Of a stretch of 64,000 nt of DNA, positions 1 to 11,400 are shown one piece after another. Each line of letters starts with the position of its first letter. The stretch's first letter is position 1. The notes under the pieces were generated by a model, which was given only the letters and a program-made list of their open reading frames with translations, had not been told where the DNA came from and ran no database searches. This DNA comes from Pempheris klunzingeri. Lineage: Eukaryota > Chordata > Actinopteri > Acropomatiformes > Pempheridae. The position numbers and the translations under genes are program-made. Where the stretch lies: contig NC_092034.1 in NCBI RefSeq assembly GCF_042242105.1, positions 17,848,644 to 17,912,643 of the forward strand, read 5' to 3'.

Positions 1-1720
1 CGTTATTGTGTCAGTAGGACTGGTTGGTTCAGGTGCTGATGTTGTCCCTGCAGGCTCAGACGTCACTGTGTCAGTGGGAGTAGTTGCTTGAGGTTGTGAT
101 GTTGTCCATTCAGGTGTTACTGACTCTGTTTGACCTGTTGATTCAGACATCATGGTGGTACCAACAGGTTCAGAGGTTGCTGCATCAGTAGTACTTATAG
201 GTTGAGATGGTGAAATTGTCTCTGTAGGCTGGTATGTTAATGCGCTGGTCTCAGCAGTTATTTCAGATATCAAAGTAGTCTGGAAAGGCTCAGACGTTAT
301 TGTGTCAGTAGGACTGGTTGGTTCAGGTGCTGATGTTGTCTCTGCAGGCTCAGACGTCACTGTGTCAGTGGGACTAGTTGCTTGAGGTTGTGATGTTGTC
401 CATTCAGGTGTTACTGACTCTGTTTGACCTGTTGATTCAGACATCATGGTGGTACCAGCAGACTTAGAGGTTGCTGCATCAGTAGTACTTCTAGGTTTAG
501 ATGGTGAAATTGTCTCTGTAGGCTGGAATGTTAATGCGCTGGTCTGAGCAGTTATTTCAGATATCAAAGTTGTCTGGAAAGGATCAGACGTTATTGTGTC
601 AGTGGGACTAGTTGCTTGAGGTTGTGATGTTGTCCATTCAGGTGTTACTGACTCTGTTTGACCTGTTGATTCAGACATCATGGTGGTACCAGCAGACTTA
701 GAGGTTGCTGCATCAGTAGTACTTCTAGGTTGAGATGGTGAAATTGTCTCTGTAGGCTGGAATGTTAATGCGCTGGTCTCAGCAGTTATTTCAGATATCA
801 AAGTTGTCTGGAAAGGATCAGACGTTATTGTGTCAGTGGGACTAGTTGCTTGAGGTTCTGATGTTGTCCATGCAGGTGTTACTGACTCTGTTTGACCTGT
901 TGATTCAGACATCATGGTGGTACCAGCAGGTTCAGAGGTTGCTGCATCAGTAGTACTTCTAGGTTGAGATGGTGAAATTGTCTCTGTAGGCTGGTATGTT
1001 AATGCGCTGGTCTGAGCAGTTATTTCAGATATCAAAGTAGTCTTGAAAGGCTCAGACGTTATTGTGTCAGTAGGACTGGTTGGTTCAGGTGCTGATGTTG
1101 TCCCTGCAGGCTCAGACGTCACTGTGTCAGTGGGACTAGTTGCTTGAGGTTGTGATGTTGTCCATTCAGGTGTTACTGACTCTGTTTGACCTGTTGATTC
1201 AGACATCATGGTGGTACCAACAGGTTCAGAGGTTGCTGCATCAGTAGTACTTCTAGGTTGAGATGGTGAAATTGTCTCTGTAGGCTGGTATGTTAATGCG
1301 CTGGTCTCAGCAGTTATTTCAGATATCAAAGTAGTCTGGAAAGGCTCAGACGTTATTGTGTCAGTAGGACTGGTTGGTTCAGGTGCTGATGTTGTCTCTG
1401 CAGGCTCAGACGTCACTGTGTCAGTGGGACTAGTTGCTTGAGGTTCTGATGTTGTCCATTCAGGTGTTACTGACTCTGTTTGACCTGTTGATTCAGACAT
1501 CATGGTGGTACCAGCAGGTTCAGAAGTTGCTGCATCAGTAGTACTTCTAGGTTGAGATGGTGAAATTGTCTCTGTAGGCTGGAATGTTAATGCGCTGGTT
1601 TGAGAAGTTATTTCAGATATCAAAGTAGTCTGGAAAGGCTCAGACGTTATTGTGTCAGTGGGACTAGTTGCTCGAGGTTCTGATTTTGTCCATGCAGGTT
1701 TTACTGACTCTGTTTGACCT
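1..1720 (-). repeat. In-frame tandem array in the PTS exon, 294-bp and 234-bp units
   Basis: The same landmark (CGTTATTGTGTCAGT on the plus strand) recurs at 1, 295, 589, 823, 1057, 1351 and 1645. Spacings are 294, 294, 234, 234, 294 and 294 bases. The short unit lacks exactly 60 bases (20 codons), which is itself a near-copy of the neighbouring sub-repeat. All lengths are multiples of three (98 and 78 codons). Right of about 1720 the repeats become irregular and diverged. The array continues past the left edge. Confidence 0.95.
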
Positions 1721-2426
1721 GTTGATTCAGACACCAAGGTGGTTTTACCAGGAAAAGACGTTGCTGTGTCTATAGTTCCTGTAGTTTGAGATGTTGAAAT
1801 ACTCTTTGCAGGCTCAGACGTAACTGACTCAGTTGGAACTGTTGATTTAGACACCAAGGTGGTATCAGTGGGCTCAGAAGTTACTGTGTCATGGGAACTA
1901 GTCATGCGAGGTTCTGATGTTGTCCATGCAGGTCGAGGTGTTACTGAATCTGTTTTCACTGTTGATTCAGACACCATTGAGGTACCAGCAGGCAGAGATG
2001 TTGCTGTGTCTGCAGAATGAGATGGCAAAGTGGTTTCTGCAGGTTTGGACATTAATGAGTTGGTCTGAGTAGTTGTTTCTGGAAATGTTGTTCTTTCTGC
2101 AGGTTCAGATGTTACTGAATGATGTGATGTTAAAGTTGGAGAAGTTGTCTCAGATGTTAGCATCTTAGTGGGACCCGTTCGTTCAGGTGCTAAAGTGGTC
2201 TCTGAGGTTATTCTTTCAGTCACCTTTCTTGTTTCAGGTGCCATGGTAGTGTCAATATGCTCAGATGTCACTGTGTTGGTCAGACTGGTTTGTTCAAGTT
2301 CTTTGGTCGATTCAGTAGACCTGGTTTCTTTTTTGTCAGATGTGTTGCGTTTGTCACTGAATGAAATGGCATCTGTCATCTGCCATGGGACTTTGGACCA
2401 CCGTTGATCATGGGTTGAGAAATGTT
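1..2426 (-). CDS. Mucin-like gene exon 2, PTS-rich, open at the left edge
   Basis: The acceptor is CTTTTCCCAG with the exon starting at base 2426. The first 30 or so residues are mixed and basic (motifs such as HDQRWSK and SDKRN). The rest is a low-complexity Thr/Ser/Pro/Glu domain without cysteine. Recurring modules are [21 protein letters not shown] and SPTDTIT. Codons remain open throughout, including inside the tandem array, so selection or recent homogenisation keeps the frame. At least 808 residues are encoded here. Confidence 0.78.
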
Positions 2427-5400
2427 CTGGGAAAAGACAGGGGAAAAATCTTAAAGAGATTAAAACTTTCTAAACGTTTGGGACAGACTTTTTTTACAAT
2501 GATGCATTTCATGATAAAGAAGTACTATGTTTTTAATATGGGCCAGATGGAAGATTTAAAGTGACCATGAATGTCTGTACACAAAATGGTATATACAGTG
2601 GCTTGCAAAAGTATTCAGCCCCCTTGAACTTTTCCACATTTTGTCATATTACGACCACAAACATAAATATATTTTATTGGAATTTTATATGAAAGACCAA
2701 CACAAAGTGGCACACAATTGGGAAGTAGAAAGAAAATGATCCATGATTTCAAATTTTTTTTCACAAATAAAAAACTGAAAAGTACGGTGTGCAAAAGTAT
2801 TCAGCCCCCCTGAGTCAATACTTTGTGGAACCGCCTTTTGCTGCAATTATAGCTGCAAGTCTTTTGGGGTATGTCTCTACCAGCTTTGCACATCGAGAGA
2901 CTGAAATTTTTGTCCATTCTTCTTTGCAAAACAGCTCAAGCTCAGTCAGATTAGATGGAGAGCGTTTGTGAACGGCAGTTCTCAGATCTTGCCACAGATT
3001 CTCCATTGGATTTAGGTCTGGACTTTGACTGGGCCATTCTAACACATGAATATGTTTTCTTTTAAACCATTCCATTGTAGCCCTGGCTTTATGTTTAGGG
3101 TCGTTGTCCTGCTGGAAGGTGAACCTCTGCCCCAGTCTCAAGTCTTTTGCAGACTCCAATAGGTTTTCTTCCAAGATTGCCCTGTATTTGGCTCCATCCA
3201 TCTTCCCTCAACTCTGACCATCTTCCCTGTCCCTGCTGAAGAGAAGCACCCCCAGAGCATGATGCTGCCACCACCATGTTTGACAGTGGGGATGGTGTGT
3301 TCAGAGTGATGTGTAGTATTAGTTTTCCGCCACATATAGCGTTTTGCATTTAGGCCAAAAAGTTCAATTTTGGTCTCATCTGACCAGAGCACCTTCTTCC
3401 ACATGTTTGCTGTGTCTCTCACATGGCTTCTGGCAAACTGCAAACGGGACTTCTTATGGTTTTCTTTTAACAATGGCTTTCTTCTTGCCACTCTTCCATA
3501 AAGGCCAGATTTGTGCAGTGCACGACTAATAGATGTCTTGTGGACAGATTCCCCCACCTGAGCTGTGGATCTCTGCAGTTCGTCTAGAGTCACCATGGGC
3601 CTCTTGGCTGCATCTCTGATCAGTGCTCTCTTTGTTCGGCCTGTAAGTTTAGGTGGACGGCCGTGTCTTGGTAGGTTTGCAGTTGTGCCATACAATTTCC
3701 ATTTCCGGATGATGGATTGAACAGTGCTCCGTGAGATGTTCAAAGCTTGGGAAATCTTTTTATAGCCTAACCCTGCTTTAAACTTCTCCATAACTTTATC
3801 CCTGACCTGTCTGGTGTGTTCCTTGGACATCATGATGCTGTTTGCTCCCCAATATTCTCTTAACAAACCTCTGAGGCCGTCACAGAACAGCTGTATTTGT
3901 ACTGAGATTAGATTACATACAGGTGGACTCTATTTAGTCATTAGGTCAACATTCGATCATTCAGCAATCATCAGGCAACTTCTGAAGGCAATTGGTTGCA
4001 CTCAGAGAAAAGGGGGCTGAATACTTTTGCACACCGCACTTTTCAGTTTTTTATTTGTAAAAAAATATTTAAATCATGTATAATTTTCTTTCTACTTCAC
4101 AATTGTGTGCCACTTTGTGTTGGTCTTTCACATAAAATTCCAATAAAATGTATTTATGTTTGTGGTCGTAACATGACAAAATGTGGAAAAGTTCAAGGGG
4201 GGTGAATACTTTTGCAAGCCACTGTAGTCATACCAAGTTGTTTACCAATACTGTAAATGTATTGTTTTGACTTTGACAGATGAATTTCTCCAACTCTACA
4301 ATCAGTACAGAATTTCCGTAATCCTTTCCTCAGTCTTCCATTAAGGTCAACAATTACTCCTGACTTGTGTCCATTCAGTTTCTTTTTTCATTCTTCAGGT
4401 TCTGTGTGTTTATCAGTAAATGGTAAATGGTCTATATTATAGTGCCTTTCTCTAACTCAAATTTTTTTTAAATTACATTCTCATTCACCCATTCACACAT
4501 CATGAATCTAAGGTGGAGAACACTATACTTCATACACATTCACACACTGAATTTATGCTTCAGGAGCAGTTGAGGGTTTAGTGTGGACAGTCATTCATTC
4601 ATGTCACTAAATCATTCTCATGAGTACTGATTGTCTCTGTGACATGAACATTGTACTAGGTGCAGTGGGTGATTGATTCAGTGACATGGAAAGAAATACT
4701 GCATTGTCATTACCATTCAGCCTATTGCCTAAGTGCTTTATTTACAAGACACTTATTTTAAGAATTTAAGGGAAAGAATAATTGCATAGATATTAGTATA
4801 TATTGTCCTTCTTAAATTAACATATAAGTGTTGCAGTTCCCCATCCGATGAATAAAAAGGTGCAAATAGTTGATATGTCTACGAAAAAAGTACCAGTGTA
4901 AGTTAGTGCCAGGTTAATGCAGACATGGAGAGAAGTTCTCAAACAGTACAGTTTTCAAATTGATTCTACAACTGATTTCTATTTACATGATGAGGAAATG
5001 TTCTCAATCAATGTAATCTGTCACGTTACAAAAACATTGAGTGGTGAACACATCAGTAAAATGTTCACTAATAATGTATTTCATTTGTTTTCCACCAAAA
5101 TATTCCATCTAGCAGTACAGTATCTGCTTGTGTTTACTACAACATTTGCAGCAGCAGGAACATGAATGTAGTGATTCATTTACCCCAGATAATGTAATTT
5201 ATGAACATAATGCAGACAGCAATCATGTTTGTCTGTAAATTAGGAATTTTTCGTAACTAGGAAAAATTTGGAGCAACACATAAAGATAATTTCTAGAAGG
5301 CAGGGTGGCTCTGACTGAAATTAAGATCTTCACCTTGGCCACTCAAATGAAATTTTTAACAGTCCAATTAGGTTTAGATGGGAAAAACTAAATTTTGTTA

Positions 5401-8400
5401 ATCTATTCATTTCAAAATCACCTATATGCAACAAATAATGTAAGCTCAAAGGTTCACATTACTAGCTTTGAACCGCATCTGTTCTCTTAAAAGGACCTCC
5501 ATCAATTTAGTATTGCACTCCTATAACATTTTTAGACTTGGAATGGACACTTCATTATAGTTTTTGTTGTAGCAGACACAAAGATATTGTCCTTATCAGT
5601 CCATGTGTTTTTCTTCCTTGTCAAAACCATGGATGTATAAAGAGAACTGTAACACTGATTCTGATTCTGATTCATTTCGCCTTTGCTGTGATGCCCAAAC
5701 AATTTTTTGGGCCCAGTGGCATCACATGATGGCCGCCATTACTGTAGTAATGGTTGGCCACAACATCAAATTGACTTAAAAGCCTGGCGCATTTTTTGAT
5801 ACTAAATTACCCACAATGCAACACAATCACAAACAGTTCTGCCAGAGATTTGGGTGTGTTATGGTAGTAGCTGCTAATGTACCCTGGAGCCCCTAACAAT
5901 TAGAAGAGATGAGCAGTGGGCTCCAGAGTTCTGGTGAACTCAGTTATTTCTGACTCCTGTAGTCTTTAGACTCAGCAGTCTTTAGTGAAGACACTAAAGG
6001 CTTCATGCAACTTCCATTTGCACATGCAATAGTACAACACCTGGAAACACACTTTGATGTGTAAAATTGCTTTTCGCCTTTAAGTGAATATACCAAGCTC
6101 AGGTGTCATCCTGTGAACAAAAAGTACAAATTTTATGTGAAAAACCTTATTTCTATGTGCCACAGTATTTTCTGTGTGAAGGTATATAGAACCCAGTGGT
6201 GGAATGTGAATATATATTCACTCATTTACTTGTTTATATATCAGAGGTACTACTTTGGGTATTCTACATCCCTCACTTGGCACATGAGCTGGCTGCTCTC
6301 AACTGCTTACAGGAGCAGAGTATTAAAATGTAAATATTACTACATTATTATTATTTATCATAATTGATACCATATTTATATTACTCTATTACTGCATTAT
6401 TATTGTACTGTTTTTTTCTTGAAGATACAATCTTTTCTAATACAATTTTTTCTCAAAATATATTGGCTGTATTACTGTGACTTCATTGTATTTGTCAGTA
6501 TTTTAAAGATAAATTTACATTCAAAACAAATCATACATACATTAAAATGCTGCTTACACATTAAGGATTCAGTAATAATAATGATCCCATAATATCATAA
6601 TACATACAATTCGTTATAATAATAAAGGAACAATTAATTTTGACACTTAATCTTATAGAAATATTTGGTGTTTTGAAGGTTAGATCTCTTTTTGTAATAT
6701 ATATATATATAATATATATACATATATATACATATATATAGAGAGAGAGATATAGATAATAATATTGCTGATTTTACTCAAATAAAGGATCTGATTGCCC
6801 TAAAATCGATAAAATTATTCTTTAATTATTAACAGTGCTTATTTCAGACTTTTCTCAGGTCAAGTGTTAAAAAGTCAGTCTGGCAAAGTGAGAATACTCA
6901 CGTTAGAATATTTATGTTATGTTATGTTAATATATGTATAGAAACTGTCAGCAGAGTTTGGGAGGATTGACTGACTGGGAGATGTGTGGGTGCAATTATC
7001 TGTTGTAGAGGTCAGGTTTAAAATCAGGAAATCTTCATTAGGATCTAATGTTTGTGATGTTGATGCTGAACAACCGAGTCCTGACACCAGAGCAACTTCT
7101 TGTCCTTGAGACTCTACTACCTCCAGCTTTGTTTCATTTAAACATTCCACCACCAACATAAACATCGTAAAAATGACAATACAAGGACATGACTATAGTT
7201 GAGAAAAGGCAAACCAGAGGAAAGAGGAAGAGGGAGGGTTACATGTTCAATTATTTTCTGCATGTGCTTCTGCTTAACACATAGCGATTCCATTGGAGGA
7301 CATGCTGGCACACAATTTCACATCAACACATTTTGCTTCTATGCTCTATTATTTACCTAAGCAATGTTTTACAGGAGGGTACTACAGTGGTGTGGTGGAT
7401 AGCTCTGTTGCCTCACAGTCAGAATGTTGCAGGTTTGAATCTGCTGGCTGGTTTGCAATGTAAACGTGGGGCCTTTCTGTGTGGAGTTTGCTTGTGTGGG
7501 TTTTCTCTGCATACGCTGGCTTCCCCCCACAGTCCAAAGACACTCTATGTCTATGTATGGCAACTCTATTGAGTGTGAGCGTGAATGGCCTGTCATGTAA
7601 GCCACTCCCACCCCCATCCAGGCATAACAAAGATAATGCAGCATTTTCCATGTTTATAAGGGTCAGAAAGTCCTCTAACCATTTGTTTAACCCTTATGCA
7701 CCCCTCGGTACATTTTTTGCATTTTTCAACTAAAAATACTCAATAATTTTGCCAATTTTAATGATAATGAGACAAAATTTTGCAGGGATGTCAGTCTTTT
7801 ACCACATTTTAAGATTTCAACTTTGAATGTATTAATAGAATTATAATACACTGTGGAGAGAAGAAAGTTCCTCTCGTCACCCTTAAAACATTTTTTGCAC
7901 CATTGACTCCCATTAAAACATCACTTTTTGATCCTACTTTAATTACACCATAAAATAATGTTTTACTTATGACTACCTTTTCAATCTAAGCTTTTGGCTT
8001 GAAAATTGTAGTTTTTTTCATTATCCATCATTTGACATCTTTTTCCACTATATGGCTGAGGGCTCCATTATATGCTGTTTCAGTGAATCCTACTTCCGTT
8101 GCATTTCTCACTATTGCTCCCCAGCAGAATGCATGATTCCAACTAAAATGGTCTGAGTGTGTTGGCAGTGATGTAAAAGTGTGGTATGAATGTGTGTTTT
8201 GACAAATTATTTGATGAGTGTGTGTGTGTGTGTGTGTTTGTGTACAGGGAGTTAGAAAGTCATTTTTGCTCACCACATTTTGCACATCCCTATCGCTATC
8301 TTTCTTATGACTACAGACCACATGCACCCACTCACCCCCCCGCCCACAAACACACACCTACACACACACACACACCTATTCGAAGCCCCCAGACACACTA

Positions 8401-11400
8401 CAGCACTTGTAAAAAGCAATCAAGGTCAAAAGGTCAAAAGGTCAAAAGGTCAAAGAATCTAAGGAGGAGCACCCTAGCTTTTTTTTTGCCTGGAAACGTT
8501 TTTTTTTTTTTTTTTTGACCAAAGCAGTCTTTTTATTGTTTTGGTTTACAGTGCAGCATGTTTATACAGGTGCTGTGTCTGCAAACCTCAAGCTGCACCT
8601 AGCTGGTGCTGGCTGGTCATTTCCTCAGTGACAATGAAGAGACACTTTTGTGTTAGAGGAGGCTCTGACTGCTGTCCTGCAGTCGCCTGAGAACGAGGAG
8701 GAGATGTCCGGCACAGACACAGGCACTGAGGACATATCAGGGGAGGCTTCACCTGAAATTCATCCAGATGGGTCTCCAGCTCAAGTGAGGACATCCATGT
8801 CCTCACTTGAGCTGGAGCTGGAAGACCCATTTCCTCACTTGAGCTGGAGCTGGAAGACCCACTAATGCGGCTGCTGCTTGGACCAGCAGCAGCCACACTA
8901 GTGGATCATGTCAGAGGAAATGGAAGAGCCAGCAGGAGAAGCCAGGCCCTCAAAGAGGTACAGGCAGTGCACATTTTGCATGGGACAGAGAAAGGTCTGG
9001 ACCCATTGTGCCAAGTACAGCAAGTATGGATGCAAAGTATACATGACAGTGATCTGCAGGTCCTGCTCCACTGAGTGACCTTTCTCATCATTTGTCAATA
9101 TATTCCCAAAATACCATTAAAGGGTTAAAATTAATTCATAAATACATGTAAATTGAATAGTTATGATCTGGACTGAGGTTGTTCAAAAGATTTAATGCAT
9201 TGAAAGTGAAAAAAATATGAATGTATAATATTTTTAGAGCACTTCTTAGGAACAGAGTATTTTTTGCACAAAGGATAAAAGGTGGCATATTTTGTACATA
9301 AAGTCAAACTGCTCAAAAAATAATGATGGATTCAAATCAATGTTGTTGTCAATTATTGACATACCCAAGGGTGTAATACCCCCCCCAAAAAATTCCAGTT
9401 TGCAATTAGTATATGGAAAATATTTCATATTTTGTGTTTTACCTCATTTGAAATTTTTGGTTTTATATTCCCAAAATGGCACTAAAAAGTTAAAAATACT
9501 TAATAAATCCATGAAAATGGAATAGTTATGATCAGGACTGAGGTTTTTCAGAAGATTTAATGCAATAAAAGTGAAAAGAATATTAATTATAATATTTTTA
9601 TAGCACTTTTTAGGAACAAAACATTTTTTTGCACAAAGCATAAAAGGTGGCATATTTTGTACATAAAGTCAAACTGCTCAAAAAATAATAATGCATTCAA
9701 ATCAATGTTGTTGTCAATTATTGACACATCCAAGGATGTAATTGCCCCCCCAAAAAAATTCCAGTTTGCAATTAGTATATGAAAAATATTTCATATTTTG
9801 TGTTTTTCTCATTTGAAATTTTTGGTTTTATATTCCGAAAATGGCACTAAAAAGTTACAAATGTTTAATAAATCCATGAAAACTTAATAGTTATGATTAG
9901 GGCTGAAGTTGGTCAAAAGATTTAATGCATTGAAAGTGAAAAAAAATATGAATGTATAATATTTTTATAGCACTTTTTAGGAACAGAACATTTTTTGCAT
10001 CGAGGGTAAAAGGTGGCACATTTTTACATAAAGTCAAACTGCTCAAAAAATAATAATGCATTCAAATCAATGTTATTGTCAATTATTGACATATCCAAGA
10101 CTGTAATACCCCCACAAAAAAATTCCAGTTTGCAATTAGTATATGAAAAATATTTCAGATTTTGTGTTTTTCTCATTTGAAATTTTTGGTTTTATATTCC
10201 CAAAATGGCACTAAAAAGTTAAAAATATGTAATAAATCCATGAAAACTTAATAGTTATGATTAGGACTGAAGTTGGTCAAAAGATTTAATGCATTGAAAG
10301 TGAAAAAAAATATGAATGTATAATATTTTTATAGCACTTTTTAGGAACAGAACATTTTTTGCATCGAGGGTAAAAGGTGGCACATTTTTACATAAACTCA
10401 AACTGCTCAAAAAATAATAATGCATTCAAATCAATGTTGTTGTCAATTATTGACGTATCCAAGACTGGAATACCCCCCCAAAAAAAATTCCAGTTTGCTA
10501 TTAGTATATGAAAAATATTTCATATTTTGTGTTTTTCTCATTTGAAATTTTTGGTTTTATATTCCCAAAATGGCACTAAAAAGTTAAAAATATGTAATAA
10601 ATCCATGAAAACTTAATAGTTATGATTAGGACTGAAGTTGGTCAAAAGATTTAATGCATTGAAAGTGGAAAAAAATATGAATGTATAATATTTTTATAGC
10701 ACTTTTTAGGAACAGAACATTTTTTGCATCGAGGGTAAAAGGTGGCACATTTTTACATAAACTCAAACTGCTCAAAAAATAATAATGCATTCAAATCAAT
10801 GTTGTTGTCAATTATTGACATATCCAAGACTGTAATACCCCCCCCAAAAAATTCCAGTTTGCAATTAGTATATGAAAAATATTTCATATTTTGTGTTTTT
10901 CTCATTAATTAATTGTAGTTTTATATTGCAAAAATGGCACTAAAGGGTTAAAAATATTTGACAAATACATGAAAACTTAATAGTTATGATTAGGACTGAA
11001 GTTGGTCGAAAGATTTAATGCATTGAAAGTGAAAAAAAATATGAATGTATAATATTTTTATAGCACTTTTTAGGAACAGAACATTTTTTGCATCGAGGGT
11101 AAAACGTCATTATTTTTTTAAGGGGTGCACAAGGGTTAAGCTAAAGCAACTGGGTTTTCTAATTTTCCAGTTCATAAGAATAGTGTAGTTTGTTTCAAGA
11201 CATGAAAATGGATGCCCGACATGCATGAAGCTGAGCTACATCCACGTTCAAGATCTTTGAGAGCGTATCATTAACTACATCCCAGAGGGTCTTAACAGCT
11301 GATCAGAGCCATTGAGAGTGTACAACACAGGCCTGAGAGGGTTTGTTCTATCTTATTGTGTGGAATTTTCAATTGTATGACCCTAAATTTTAATTGCAAA

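Larger units (their letters stand above)
2596..4224 (-). mobile_element. Tc1/mariner transposon, complete ends, frameshifted transposase
   Basis: A 1629-bp element starts with CAGTGGCTTGCAAAAGTATT and ends with its complement. It is flanked by TA on both sides (2594-2595 and 4225-4226), the expected Tc1 target duplication. The ends are long inverted repeats of about 215 bp. Each carries an inner direct copy of the GCAAAAGTATTCAGCCCC motif, which gives the IR/DR layout known from Tc1-like elements. One transposase gene lies between them on the minus strand and is broken by one frameshift. Confidence 0.97.
7691..11135 (+). mobile_element. piggyBac-type DNA transposon relic with TTAA target duplications
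   Basis: The left end reads TTAA then CCCTTATGCACCCCT (TTAA at 7687-7690). The right end reads AGGGGTGCACAAGGG then TTAA (11136-11139). The terminal repeats match at 14 of 15 bases, start with CCC and are flanked by TTAA, as in the piggyBac superfamily. Inside lie remains of a transposase on the plus strand: an acidic N-terminal-like segment (8638-8865) and a C-terminal zinc-ribbon-like domain (8908-9078). The DDD catalytic core is missing. A 365-bp tandem array fills the right 2 kb. The element is 3445 bp and non-autonomous. The assignment rests on ends, target site and C-terminal domain together. Confidence 0.85.

Noticed and set aside
1-1720. The regular spacing at the left edge as a CRISPR-like array
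   Set aside because: Units are contiguous, coding and without spacers, in a vertebrate gene; this is a protein repeat.
6917-7165. An 82-codon minus-strand frame (starts [13 protein letters not shown]) as a possible extra exon of the mucin-like gene
   Set aside because: The only nearby acceptor would put it out of phase with exon 1, no good donor follows, and no family is recognised.
8028-8518. Frames with His/Thr runs on both strands
   Set aside because: They translate CA/TG microsatellites inside the piggyBac relic.
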